Positions 52,923-64,000 of a stretch of DNA of 64,000 bases are shown one piece after another. Location: assembly GCA_015847255.1 (NCBI GenBank), contig JADLZK010002591.1, positions 1-64,000 of the forward strand, in the 5' to 3' direction. This DNA is from Hyparrhenia diplandra. Its lineage: Eukaryota > Streptophyta > Magnoliopsida > Poales > Poaceae. The notes under the pieces were generated by a model. It ran no database searches. It was not told where the DNA came from and saw only the letters and a list, made by a program, of their open reading frames with translations. Position numbers and translations under genes: made by a program. Position 1 is the stretch's first letter. Each line of letters begins with the position of its first letter.

Positions 52923-54021
52923 GATTTTCGATGGAATTCCAAGATTTTGCTCTAAACAAGTGCTACTTTGAGGCCTATGACAAGTGATTCTTAGAAAAAC
53001 TCTCTTATGGTCCACTTCCTCAAATTTAGATTATCTAGGGTGTGGCATTTGATCCGACAACCGCGAAGAAGTCTAGCTCGATTCTATAGCCGGATTGGAA
53101 ACTTCTCTTTGTTTTGAGGTCGCGTTGAAAACAGCGCCAGCAGTCCCTAATCTCACATCCAGAAACATATATTAACGGTTGGGGAACGCAATGTAATTGA
53201 TCCTACCATCATCTAACCTATCCACCCTAACTTCCTATGTACCTTTCGTGCCGTTCCCCTTCTTGTTTTGATGACGTAGGTCGACGAAGATTTTCGATGG
53301 AATTCCATGATTTCGCTCTAAACAAGTGCTACTTTGTGGCCTATGACATGTGACTTTTAGAAAAACCCTCTAATGGTCCACTTGTTCAAAGCTAGGTTCT
53401 CTCGGGTGTGACATTTGATTCCACAACCGTGAAAAAGTCTAGCTCGACTCGATACCCGCATTGGAATCTTCTCTTTGTTTTGAGTTCGCGCTGAAATCAG
53501 CGCCAACAGTCCCCAATGTCACATCCAGAAACATATATTAACGGTTGGGGAACGCAATGTAATTGATCCTACCATCATCTAACCTATCCACCCTAACTTC
53601 CTATGTACCTTTCGTCGTTCCCCTTCTTGTTTCGGTACGTAGGTCGACACAGAGATTTTCGATGGAATTCCAAGATTTCGCTCTAAACAAGTGCTACTTT
53701 GAGGCCTATGACATGTGATTTTTAGAAAAAACCCTCTAATGGTCCACTTGTTCAAAGTTAAGTTCTCTAGGGTGTGGCATTTGATTCCACAACCGCGAAG
53801 AAGTCTAGCTCGATTCTATAGCCAGATTAGAGACTTCTCTTTGTTTTAAGGTCGCGTTGAAAACAGCGCCAGCAGTCCCTAATCTCACATCCAGAAACAT
53901 ATATTAACGGTTGGGGAACGCAATGTAATTGATCCTACCATCATCTAACCAATCCACCCTAACTTCCTATGTACCTTTCGTGTCGTTCCCCTTCTTGTTT
54001 CGGTACATAGGTCGACACAGA
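52923..54021 (+). repeat. Mixed D/C, B and C-like monomers
   Basis: Three full monomers start at 52923, 53289 and 53654. The first has class D markers on the left (CTTATGG, TTAGATTATC) and class C markers on the right (GTGTGGCATTT, CCGGATTGG, GAAAACAGCGCC). The second is class B, with TCGACTCGATACCCGC. The third is C-like (GTGTGGCATTT, TAGCCAGATTAG, TTTTAAGGTCG). CTAATCTCACATCC is shared by the first and third. The order matches neither HOR described here. Confidence 0.7.
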
Positions 54022-55869
54022 GATTTTCGATGGAACTCCAAGATTTCGCTCTAAACAAGTGCAACTTTGAGGCCTATGACAAGTGATTCTTAGAAAAACT
54101 CTCTAATGGTCCACTTGTTTCAAATTTAGGTTCTCTAGGGTGAGGCATTTGATTCCACAACCGCGAAAAAGTCTAGCTCGATTCTATAGCCGGACTGGGA
54201 ACTTCTCTTTGTTTTGATTTCACGTTGAAATCAGCGCCCGATAGTCCCCAATGTCACATCCGTAAACAAATATTAACGGTTGGGGAACGCAATGTAATTG
54301 ATCCTACCATCATCTAAGCTATCCACCCTAACTTCCTATGTACCTTTCATGTCGTTCCCTTTCTTGTTTCGGTGACGTAGGTCGACACGAGATTTTTGAT
54401 GGAATTCCAAAATTTCGCTCTAAACAAGTGCTACTTTGAGGCCTATGACAAGTAATTCTTAGAAAAAACTCTCTAATGGTCCACTTCCTCAAATTTTGGA
54501 TATCTAGGGTGAGGCATTTGATTCCACAACCGCGAAAAAGTCTGGGTCGATTCGATAGCCGCATTGGAAACTTCTCTTTGTTTTGAGTTCGCGTTGAAAT
54601 CAGCGCCAGCAGTCCCCAATGTCACATCCAGAAACATATATTAACGGTTGGGGAACGCAATGTAATTGATCCTACCATCATCTCACCAATCCACCCTAAC
54701 TTCCTATGTACCTTTCATGTCGTTTCCCCTTCTTGTTTCGCGATGCGTAGGTCATTACCGTAGATTTTCGATGGAATTCCAAGATTTTCGCTCTAAACAA
54801 GTGCTACTTTGAGGCCTATGACATGTGATCTTAGAAAAACCCTCTAATGGTCCACTTGTTCAAATTTAGGTTTTCTAGGGTGTGGCATTTGATTCCACAA
54901 CCGCGAAAAAGTCTAGCTCGATTCTATAGCGGATTGGAAACTTCTCTTAGTTTTGAGGTCGCATTGAAAACAGCGCCCAGCAGATCCCTAATGTCACATC
55001 CGTAAATATATATTAACGGTTGGGGAACGCAATATAATTGATCCTACCATCATCTAACCTATCCACCCTAACTTCCTATGTACCTTTCGTGTCATTCCCT
55101 TCTTGTTTTGAAGACGTAGGTCGACATGGAGATTATCGATGGAATTCCAAGATTTCACTCTAAACAAGTGGTACTTTCAGGCCTATGACAAGTGATTCTT
55201 AGAAAAACTCTCTAATGGTCCGCTTCATCAAATTTAGAATATCTAGGGTGATGCATTTGATCCCACAACCGTGAAAAGTCTAGGTCGATTCAATAGCCGC
55301 ATTGGAAACTTCTCTTTGTTTTGAGTTCGCTGAAATCAGCGCTAGCAAATCCTCAATGTCACATCCGAAACATATATTAACGGTTGGGGGAACGCAATTT
55401 AATTGATCCTACCATCATCTAACCAATCCACCCTAACTTCCTATGTACCTTTCGTGTCGTTCCCCTTCTTGTTTCTGCACGTAGGTCCATTACCGTAGAT
55501 TTTTGATGGAATTCCAAGATTTCGCTCTAAACAAGTGCTACTTTGAGGCCTATGGCATGTGATTCTTAGAAAAACCCTCTAATGGTCCACTTGTTCAAAG
55601 TTAGGTTCTCTAGGGTGTGACATTTGATTCCACAACCGCGAAAAAGTCTAGGTTGATTCGATAGCCGCATTGGAAACTTCTCTTTGTTTTGAGTTCGCGT
55701 TGAAATCAGCGCAAAGATCCCCAATGTCACATCCGAGAAACATATATTAACGGTTGGGGAACGCCATGTAATTGATCCTACCATCATCTAACCAATCCAC
55801 CCTAACTTCCTATGTACCTTTCGTGTCGTTCCCCTTCTTGTTTTGATGCACGTAGGTCGACATTACGTA
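54022..55869 (+). repeat. Pentamer HOR, complete copy: G-A-C-F-B (1848 bp)
   Basis: Monomers start at 54022 (G), 54391 (A), 54763 (C), 55131 (F) and 55498 (B). G and A recur at once at 55870 and 56238, an offset of 1847-1848 bp. The linked rare states GGAACTCC, CCGGACTGG, CAAATATTAAC, CTAAGCTATCC and AAGTAATTC are all repeated there. The B copy is mosaic: its right part is A-like (GGAAACTTC, GCGTTGAAATC). A-C-F-B is also found at 51152-52564. Confidence 0.8.
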
Positions 55870-56973
55870 GATTTTCGATGGAACTCCAAGATTTCGCTCT
55901 AAACAAGTGCTACTTTGAGGCCTATGACAAGTGATTCTTAGAAAAACTCTCTAATGGTCCACTTGTTTCAAATTTAGGTTCTCTAGGGTGAGGCATTTGA
56001 TTCCACAACCGCGAAAAAGTCTAGCTCGATTCTATAGCCGGACTGGAAACTTCTCTTTGTTTTGATTTCACGTTGAAATCAGCGCCAGTAGTCCCCAATG
56101 TCACATCCAGAAACAAATATTAACGGTTGGGGAACGCAATGTAATTGATCCTACCATCATCTAAGCTATCCACCCTAACTTCCTATGTACCTTTTGTGTC
56201 GTTTCCCTTCTTGTTTCGGTACGTAGGTCGACACAGAGATTTTTGATGGAATTCCAAAATTTCGCTCTAAACAAGTGCTACTTTGAGGCCTATGACAAGT
56301 AATTCTTAGAAAAACTCTCTAATGGTCCACTTCCTCAAATTTTGGATATCTAGGGTGAGGCATTTGATTCCACAACCGCGAAAAAGTCTAGGTCGATTCG
56401 ATAGCCGCATTGGAAACTTCTCTTTGTTTTGAGTTCGCGTTGAAATCAGCGCCAGCAGTCCCCAATGTCACATCCAGAAACATATATTAACGGTTGGGGA
56501 ACGCAATGTAATTGATCCTACCATCATCTAACCAATCCACCCTAACTTCCTATGTACCTTTCATGTCGTTCCCCTTCTTGTTTCGGTACGTAGGTCGACA
56601 CAGAGATTTTCGATGGAATTCCAAGATTTCGCTCTAAACAAGTGCTACTTTGAGGCCTATGACAAGTGATTCTTAGAAAAACTCTCTAATGGTCCACTTC
56701 CTCAAATTTTGGATATCTAGGGTGAGGCATTTGATTCCACAACCGTGAAAAAGTCTAGGTCGATTCGATAGCCGCATTGGAAACTTCTCTTTGTTTTGAG
56801 TTCGCGTTGAAATCAGCGCTAGCAGTCCCCAATGTCACATCCAGAAACATATATTAACGCTTGGGGAACGCAATGTAATTGATCCTACCATCATCTAACC
56901 AATCCACCCTAACTTCCTTTGTACCTTTCGTGTCGTTCCCCTTCTTGTTTCTGATGACGTAGGTCAACACAGA
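55870..56973 (+). repeat. Start of next pentamer (G-A) plus one further A monomer
   Basis: The G monomer at 55870 and the A at 56238 repeat 54022 and 54391. The third monomer, at 56605, is class A with a GCGCTAGC dyad end instead of GCGCCAGC and ends in TTAACGCTTGGGG. After it the pentamer order stops and the hexamer order begins with B at 56974. G monomers have lost the EcoRI site (GAACTC). Confidence 0.75.
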
Positions 56974-59188
56974 GATTTTCGATGGAATTCCAAGATTTCG
57001 CTCTAAACAATTGCTACTTTGAGGCCTATGACATGTGATTCTTAGAAAAACCCTCTAATGGTCCACTTGTTCAAAGTTAGGTTCTCTAGGGTGTGACATT
57101 TGATTCCACAACCGTGAAAAAGTCTAGCTCGATTCGATAGCCGCATTGGAATCTTCTCTTTGTTTTGAGTTCGCGCTGAAATCAACGCCAACAGTCCCCA
57201 ATGTCACATCCAGAAACAAATATTAACGGTTGGGGAACGCAATGTAATTGATCCTACCATCATCTAACCTATCCACCCTAACTTCCTATGTACCTTTTGT
57301 GTCGTTTCCTTCTTGTTTGATGCACGTAGGTCGACCACGTAGATTTTTGATGGAATTCCAAAATTTCGCTCTAAACAAGTGCTACTTTGAGGCCTATGAC
57401 AAGTAATTCTTAGAAAAACTCTCTAATGGTCCGCTTCCTCAAATTTTCGATATCTAGGGTGAGGCATTTGATTCCACAACCGCGAAAAAGTCTAGGTCGA
57501 TTCGATAGCCGCATTGGAAACTTCTCTTTGTTTTGTGTTCGCGTTGAAATCAGCGCCAGCAGTCCCCAATGTCACATCCAGAAACATATATTAATGGTTG
57601 GGGAACGCAATGTAATTGATCCTACCATCATCTAACCAATCCACCCTAACTTCCTATGTACCTTTCATGTCGTTCCCCTTCTTGTTTTGATGCGACGAGG
57701 TCTAATACAGAGATTTTCGATGGAATTCCAAGATTTCGCTCTAAACAAGTGCTACTTTGAGGCCTATGACATGTGATTCTTAGAAAAACCCTCTAATGGT
57801 CCACTTGTTCAAATTTAGGTTCTCTAGGGTGTGGCATTTGATTCCACAACCGCGAAAAAAAGTCTAGCTTCGATTCTATAGCGGATTGGAAACTTCTCTT
57901 TGTTTTGAGGTCGCGTTGAAAACAGCGCTAGCAGTCCCTAATGTCACATCCAGAAACATATATTAACGGTTGGGGAACGCAATGTAATTGATCCTACCAT
58001 CATCTAACCTATCCACCCTAACTTCCTATGTACCTTTCATGTCATTCCCCTTCTTGTTTCGGTACGTAGGTCGACACGGAGATTTTCGATGGAATTCCAA
58101 GATTTCGCTCTAAACAAGTGGTACTTTTGAGGCCTATGACAAGTGATTCTTAGAAAAACTCTCTTATGGTCCACTTCCTCAAATTTAGATTATCTAGGGT
58201 GACGCATTTGATCCCACAACCGCGAAAAAGTCTAGGTCGATTCGATAGCCGCATTGGAAACTTCTCTTTGTTTTGAGTTCGCGTTGAAATCAGCGCTAGC
58301 AGTCCCCAATGTCACATCCATAAACATATATTAACGGTTGGGGAACGCAATGTAATTGATCCTACCATCATCTAACCAATCCACCCTAACTTCCTATGTA
58401 CCTTTCATGTCGTTCCCCTTCTTGTTTTGATAAGTAGGTTTAACCACGAGGAGATTTTTGATGGAATTCCAAGATTTCGCTATAAACAAGTGCTACTTTG
58501 AGGCCAATGACAAGTGATTCTTAGAAAAACTCTCTAATGGTCCACTTCCTCAAATTTTGCATATCTAGGGTGAGGCATTTGATTCCACAACCGCGAAAAA
58601 AGTCTAGGTCGATTCGATAGCCGCATTGGAAACTTCTCTTTGTTTTGAGTTCGCGTTGAAATCAGCGCCAAGAAATCCCCAATGTCACATCCGTAAACAT
58701 ATATTAACGCTTGGGGAACGCAATGTAATTGATCCTACCATCATCTAACCAATCCACCCTAACTTCCTATGTACCTTTCATGTCGTTCCCCTTCTTGTTT
58801 CGGTAAGTAGGTCGACACAGAGATTTTTGATGGAATTCCAAGATTTCGCTCTAAACAAGTGCTACTTTGAGGCCTATGACAAGTGATTCTTAGAAAAACT
58901 CTCTAATGGTCCACTTCCTCAAATTTTGGATATCTAGGGTGAGGCATTTGATTCCACAACCGCGAAAAAGTCTAGGTCGATTCGATAGCCGCATTGGAAA
59001 CTTCTCTTTGTTTTGAGTTCGTTGAAATCAGCGCTTAGCAGATCCCCAATGTCACATCCAAAAACATATATTAACGGTTGGGGAACGCAATGTAATTGAT
59101 CCTACCATCATCTAACCAATCCACCCTAACTTCCTTTGTACCTTTCGTGTCATTCCCCTTCTTGTTTTGCACGTAGGTCCATTACGTA
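56974..59188 (+). repeat. Hexamer HOR copy 1: B-E-C-D-A-A (2215 bp)
   Basis: Monomers start at 56974 (B), 57342 (E), 57712 (C), 58081 (D), 58453 (A) and 58822 (A). The next B follows at 59189. B copies of this HOR are preceded by CTTCCTTTGTACC and contain ACAATTGC or ACAAATGC instead of ACAAGTGC. The E copy here keeps AAGTAATTC. Confidence 0.88.
57342..57711 (+). repeat. Class E monomer (HOR marker)
   Basis: It is recognised by GGTCCGCTTCC, TTTTCGATATC, TTTTGTGTTCGCG and ATTAATGG. Copies at 57342, 59556 and 63238 are nearly identical over the diagnostic region. They are 2214 bp and 3682 bp apart, which sets the HOR register. Short plus-strand open frames inside it, such as 57426-57635, are reading accidents of the repeat. 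Confidence 0.85.
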
Positions 59189-62100
59189 GATTTTCGATGG
59201 AATTCCAAGATTTCGCTCTAAACAAATGCTACTTTGAGGCCTATGACATGTGATTCTTAGAAAAACCCTCTAATGGTCCACTTGTTCAAAGTTAGGTTCT
59301 CTAGGGTGTGACATTTGATTCCACAACCGTGAAAAAGTCTAGCTCGATTCGATAGCCGCATTGGAATCTTCTCTTTGTTTTGAGTTCGCGCTGAAATCAG
59401 CGCCAACAGTCCCCAATGTCACATCCAGAAACAAATATTAACGGTTGGGGAACGCAATGTAATTGATCCTACCATCATCTAACCTATCCACCCTAACTTC
59501 CTATGTACCTTTTGTGTCGTTTCCCTTCTTGTTTCGGTACGTAGGTCGACACAGAGATTTTCGATGGAATTCCAAGATTTCGCTCTAAACAAGTGCTACT
59601 TTGAGGCCTATGACAAGTGATTCTTAGAAAAACTCTCTAATGGTCCGCTTCCTCAAATTTTCGATATCTAGGGTGAGGTATTTGATTCCACAACCGCGAA
59701 AAAGTCTAGGTCGATTCGATAGCCGCATTGGAAACTTCTCTTTGTTTTGTGTTCGCGTTGAAATCAGCGCCAGCAGTCCCCAATGTCACATCCAGAAACA
59801 TATATTAATGGTTGGGGAACGCAATGTAATTGATCCTACCATCATCTAACCAATCCACCCTAACTTCCTATGTACCTTTTTCATGTCGTTCCCCTTCTTG
59901 TTTTTGATGCGTAGGTCGATTACGTAGATTTTAGATGGAATTCCAAGATTTCGCTCTAAACAAGTGCTACTTTGAGGCCTATGACATGTGATTCTTAGAA
60001 AAACCCTCTAATGGTCCACTTGTTCAAATTTAGGTTCTCTAGGGTGTGGCATTTGATTCCACAACCGCGAAAAAGTCTAGCTCGATTCTATAGCCGGATT
60101 GGAAACTTCTCTTTGTTTTGAGGTCGCGTTGAAAACAGCGCTAGCAGTCCCTAATGTCACATCCAGAAACATATATTAACGGTTGGGGAACGCAATGTAA
60201 TTGATCCTACCATCATCTAACCTATCCACCCTAACTTCCTATGTACCTTTCATGTCATTCCCCTTCTTGTTTCGATGCATTAGGTCGACACGGAGATTTT
60301 CGATGGAATTCCAAGATTTCGCTCTAAACAAGTGGTACTTTCAGGCCTATGACAAGTGATTCTTAGAAAAACTCTCTTATGGTCCACTTCCTCAAATTTA
60401 GATTATCTAGGGTGACGCATTTGATCCCACAACCGTGAAAAAGTCTAGGTCGATTCGATAGCCGCATTGGAAACTTCTCTTTGTTTTGAGTTCGCGCTGA
60501 AATCAGCGCTAGCAGTCCCCAATGTCACATCCATAAACATATATTAACGGTTGGGGAACGCAATGTAATTGATCCTACCATCATCTAACCAATCCACCCT
60601 AACTTCCTATGTACCTTTCATGTCGTTCCCCTTCTTGTTTCGGTAAGTAGGTCGACACAGAGATTTTTGATGGAATTCCAAGATTTCGCTCTAAACAAGT
60701 GCTACTTTGAGGCCTATGACAAGTGATTCTTAGAAAAACTCTCTAATGGTCCACTTCCTCAAATTTTGGATATCTAGGGTGAGGCATTTGATTCCACAAC
60801 CGCGAAAAAGTCTAGGTCGATTCGATAGCCGCATTGGAAACTTCTCTTTGTTTTGAGTTCGTTGAAATCAGCGCCGCTAGTCCCCAATGTCACATCCGTA
60901 AAACATATATTAACGGTTGGGGAACGCAATGTAATTGATCCTACCATCATCTAACCAATCCACCCTAACTTCCTATGTACCTTTCATGTCGTTCCCCTTC
61001 TTGTTTCTGCACGTAGGTCTAATACGTAGATTTTAGATGGAATTCCAAGATTTTCGCTCTAAACAAGTGCTACTTTGAGGCCTATGACATGTGATTCTTA
61101 GAAAAACCCTCTAATGGTCCACTTGTTCAAATTTAGGTTCTCTAGGGTGTGGCATTTGATTCCACAACCGCGAAAAAGTCTAGCTCGATTCTATAGCCGG
61201 ATTGGAAACTTCTCTTTGTTTTGAGGTCGCGTTGAAAACAGCGCTAGCAGTCCCTAATGTCACATCCATAAACATATATTAACGGTTGGGGAACGCAATG
61301 TAATTGATCCTACCATCATCTAACCTATCCACCCTAACTTCCTATGTACCTTTCATGTCATTCCCCTTCTTGTTTTGCACGTAGGTCGACCACGGAGATT
61401 TTCGATGGAATTCCAAGATTTCGCTCTAAACAAGTGGTACTTTCAGGCCTATGACAAGTGATTCTTAGAAAAACTCTCTTATGGTCCACTTCCTCAAATT
61501 TAGATTATCTAGGGTGACGCATTTGATCCCACAACCGCGAAAAAGTCTAGGTCGATTCGATAGCCGCATTGGAAACTTTCTTTTTTTTTGAGTTCGCGCT
61601 GAAATCAGCGCTAGCGATCCCCAATGTCACATCCATAAACATATATTAACGGTTGGGGAACGCAATGTAATTGATCCTACCATCATCTAACCAATCCACC
61701 CTAACTTCCTATGTACCTTTCATGTCATTCCCCTTCTTGTTTCGGTAAGTAGGTCGATTACGTAGATTTTTGATGGAATTCCAAGATTTCGCTCTAAACA
61801 AGTGCTACTTTGAGGCCTATGACAAGTGATTCTTAGAAAAACTCTCTAATGGTCCACTTCCTCAAATTTTGGATATCTAGGGTGAGGCATTTGATTCCAC
61901 AACCGCGAAAAAGTCTAGGTCGATTCGATAGCCGCATTGGAAACTTCTCTTTGTTTTGAGTTTCGTTGAAATCAGCGCCAAAGAATCCCCAATGTCACAT
62001 CCAAAACATATATTAACGGTTGGGGAACGCAATGTAATTGATCCTACCATCATCTAACCAATCCACCCTAACTTCCTATGTACCTTTCATGTCGCCCCCT

Positions 62101-62867
62101 TCTTGTTTCGGTAAGTAGGTTTAATACGTAGATTTTTGATGGAATTCCAAGATTTCGCTCTAAACAAGTGCTACTTTGAGGCCTATGACAACTGATTCTT
62201 AGAAAAACTCTCTAATGGTCCACTTCCTCAAATTTTGGATATCTAGGGTGAGGCATTTGATTCCACAACCGCGAAAAAAGTCTAGGTCGATTCGATAGCC
62301 GCATTGGAAACTTCTCTTTGTTTTGAGTTCGCGTTGAAATCAGCGCTAGATCCCCAATGTCACATCCGAAACATATATTAACGGTTGGGGAACGCAATGT
62401 AATTGATCCTACCATCATCTAACCAATCCACCCTAACTTCCTATGTACCTTTCATGTCGTTCCCCTTCTTGTTTCTGTGAGGTAGGCTCCATTACGTAGA
62501 TTTTCGATGGAATTCCAAGATTTCGCTCTAAACAAGTGCTACTTTGAGGCCTATGACAAGTGATTCTTAGAAAAAACTCTAATGGTCCACTTCCTCAAAT
62601 TTTGATATCTAGGGTGGGGCATTTGATTCCACAACCGCGAAAAAGTCTAGGTCGATTCGATAGCCGCATTGGAAACTTCTCTTTGTTTTGAGTTCGTTGA
62701 AATCAGCGCCAGCAGTCCCCAATGTCACATCCGTAAACATATATTAACGCTTGCGGAACGCAATGTAATTGATCCTACCATCATCTAACCAATCCACCCT
62801 AACTTCCTTTGTACCTTTCGTGTCGATTCCCCTTCTTGTTTCTGCAGACGTAGGTTCCGACCACGTA
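59189..62867 (+). repeat. Hexamer HOR copy 2, expanded to ten monomers (3679 bp)
   Basis: Monomers start at 59189 (B), 59556 (E), 59927 (C), 60295 (D), 60662 (A), 61029 (C), 61397 (D), 61765 (A), 62131 (A) and 62499 (A). The C-D-A trimer is present twice (59927-61028 and 61029-62130, offset 1102 bp), and both C copies share the rare GATTTTAGATGG. One extra A brings the total to ten. Unequal exchange inside the HOR explains this. Confidence 0.85.
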
Positions 62868-64000
62868 GATTTTCGATGGAATTCCAAGATGTCGCTCTAA
62901 ACAATTGCTACTTTGAGGCCTATGACATGTGATTCTTAGAAAACCCTCTAATGGTCCACTTGTTCAAAGTTAGGTTCTCTAGGGTGTGACATTTGATTCC
63001 ACAACCGTGAAAAGTCTAGCTCGATTCGATAGCCGCATTGGAATCTTCTCTTTGTTTTGAGTTCGCGCTGAAATCAGCGCCAACAGTCCCAATGTCACAT
63101 CCGTAAAACAAATATTAACGGTTGGGGAACGCAATGTAATTGATCCTACCATCATCTAACCTATCCACCCTAACTTCCTATGTACCTTTTGTGTCGTTTC
63201 CCTTCTTGTTTCTGCGTAACGTAGGTCGCATTACGTAGATTTTCGATGGAATTCCAAGATTTCGCTCTAAACAAGTGCTACTTTGAGGCCTATGACAAGT
63301 GATTCTTAGAAAAACTCTCTAATGGTCCACTTCCTCAAATTTTCGATATCTAGGGTGAGGTATTTGATTCCACAACCGCGAAAAAAGTCTAGGTCGATTC
63401 GATAGCCGCATTGGAAACTTCTCTTTGTTTTGTGTTCGCGTTGAAATCAGCGCCAAGAAGTCCCCAATGTCACATCCGTAAACATATATTAATGGTTGGG
63501 GAACGCAATGTAATTGATCCTACCATCATCTAACCAATCCACCCTAACTTCCTATGTACCTTTCATATGTCGTTCCCCTTCTTGTTTCGCACGTAGGGTC
63601 CATTACGTAGATTTTTAGATGGAATTCCAAGATTTCGCTCTAAACAAGTGCTACTTTGAGGCCTATGACATGTGATTCTTAGAAAAACCCTCTAATGGTC
63701 CACTTGTTCAAATTTAGGTTCTCTAGGGTGTGGCATTTGATTCCACAACCGTGAAAAAGTCTAGCCTCGATTCTATAGCCGGATTGGAAACTTCTCTTTG
63801 TTTTGAGGTCGTTGAAAACAGCGCCTAGCAGTCCCTAATGTCACATCCGTAAACATATATTAACGGTTGGGAACGCAATGTAATTGATCCTACCATCATC
63901 TAACCTATCCACCCTAACTTCCTATGTACCTTTCATGTCATTCCCCTTCTTGTTTCTATGCACGTAGGTCGACACGAGATTTTCGATGGAATTCCAAGAT
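62868..64000 (+). repeat. Hexamer HOR copy 3, cut by window edge: B-E-C-(D)
   Basis: Monomers start at 62868 (B), 63238 (E), 63610 (C) and 63978 (only 23 bp visible, expected to be D). The B again follows CTTCCTTTGTACC and has ACAATTGC. The E has TTTTCGATATC and ATTAATGG. The C has GATTTTTAGATGG, which links it to the C copies of HOR copy 2 more than to that of copy 1. Confidence 0.85.

Larger units (their letters stand above)
1..64000 (+). repeat. Satellite DNA array, ~367-370 bp monomer, about 174 head-to-tail copies
   Basis: The whole window is one repeated unit. I phase it on the conserved start GATTTTCGATGG, seen for example at 76, 443, 810, 1179 and 1547 (spacings 367, 367, 369, 368) and continuing to 63978. 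All copies have the same orientation, and no unrelated sequence interrupts them. The window opens and closes inside a monomer, so both ends of the array lie outside. Most copies are strongly alike; differences are single-base changes, 1-5 bp indels and a few internal deletions. By eye the base composition is slightly AT-rich. Such arrays are typical of constitutive heterochromatin and do not encode protein. A chromosomal position (subtelomere, knob or pericentromere) cannot be read from the sequence. Confidence 0.98.
48799..64000 (+). repeat. Subfamily II tract: diverged monomers in higher-order order
   Basis: About 43 monomers carry TATATTAAC and mostly CTAACCAATCC. They sort into classes by linked markers. 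A: TTTTGGATATC, GAGGCATTTGATTCC. B: TTGTTCAAAGTTAGGTTCTC, GTGTGACATTT, usually GGAATCTTC. C: TTGTTCAAATTTAGGTT, GTGTGGCATTT, CTATAGC(C)GGATT. D: CTTATGG, TTAGATTATC, GACGCA. E: GGTCCGCTTCC, TTTTCGATATC, TTTTGTGTTC, ATTAATGG. F: GATTATCG, TTTCAGGCC, CTTCATCAA, GATGCATTT, TTCAATAGCC. G: GGAACTCC, CTTGTTTCAAATTT, CCGGACTGG, CAAATATTAAC. Divergence between classes is clearly larger than within subfamily I. No gene is present. Confidence 0.9.

Noticed and set aside
57426..57635. Near-identical plus-strand open frames at 57426 and 59640
   Set aside because: They are the class E monomers of the hexamer HOR. Their similarity reflects array duplication, not protein constraint.
1..64000. CRISPR array
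   Set aside because: The repeat is ~367 bp, contiguous and without unique spacers. The variable 20-bp segment is a variant of one sequence, not a set of unrelated spacers.
1..64000. Ribosomal DNA spacer subrepeats
   Set aside because: No rRNA sequence appears anywhere in 64 kb; spacer subrepeats would be interrupted by rRNA genes.
1..64000. Transposon or LTR insertion in the array
   Set aside because: No stretch departs from the monomer by more than small indels or the three internal deletions described. No target-site duplications or terminal repeats were seen.

Overview
The whole window is one tandem-repeat (satellite DNA) array. A monomer of about 367-370 bp is repeated head to tail roughly 174 times, always in the same orientation. 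It runs off both ends, so the true array is longer than 64 kb. I see no unique sequence, no protein-coding gene, no tRNA or rRNA, no transposon and no CRISPR. The open frames present are short stretches read through the repeat itself.

This kind of sequence points to constitutive heterochromatin (subtelomeric, knob-like or pericentromeric) of a eukaryote. A plant, possibly a grass, is my best guess. The monomer length fits the 350-380 bp class of grass heterochromatin satellites, and two blocks of the monomer resemble the maize 180-bp knob repeat as I recall it. That assignment is unverified inference.

Layout. (1) 1-48428: a homogenised tract (subfamily I) of about 131 monomers marked by TATATAAAC and CTAACCTATCC. 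It is mostly a mixture of single-base variants, but dimeric (two-monomer) order is visible at 33641-36598 and, more loosely, at 38443-40660. (2) 46579-48798: a transition zone where the first TATATTAAC monomers appear among subfamily I copies. (3) 48799-64000: a more diverged tract (subfamily II, TATATTAAC and mostly CTAACCAATCC). Its monomers fall into recognisable classes, which I name A to G. They are arranged in higher-order repeats (HORs): a G-A-C-F-B pentamer of about 1.85 kb around 51.1-56.6 kb, and a B-E-C-D-A-A hexamer of about 2.2 kb from 56974 to the window end. The edge of this tract (49.9-52.9 kb) holds truncated monomers with microhomology junctions and one templated insertion.

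Across the array, variation is concentrated in a few short segments. The same change, CAGA to CGTA, recurs at two unrelated monomer positions in many copies. That is hard to explain by ordinary mutation. It may be a systematic long-read error at methylated CHG sites, so fine-scale variation in these segments should not be trusted without checking reads. Elsewhere the common variants are CpG transitions, as expected of methylated repeats. Nothing here works as a gene system; the interest lies in the evolution, register and possible transcription of the satellite.
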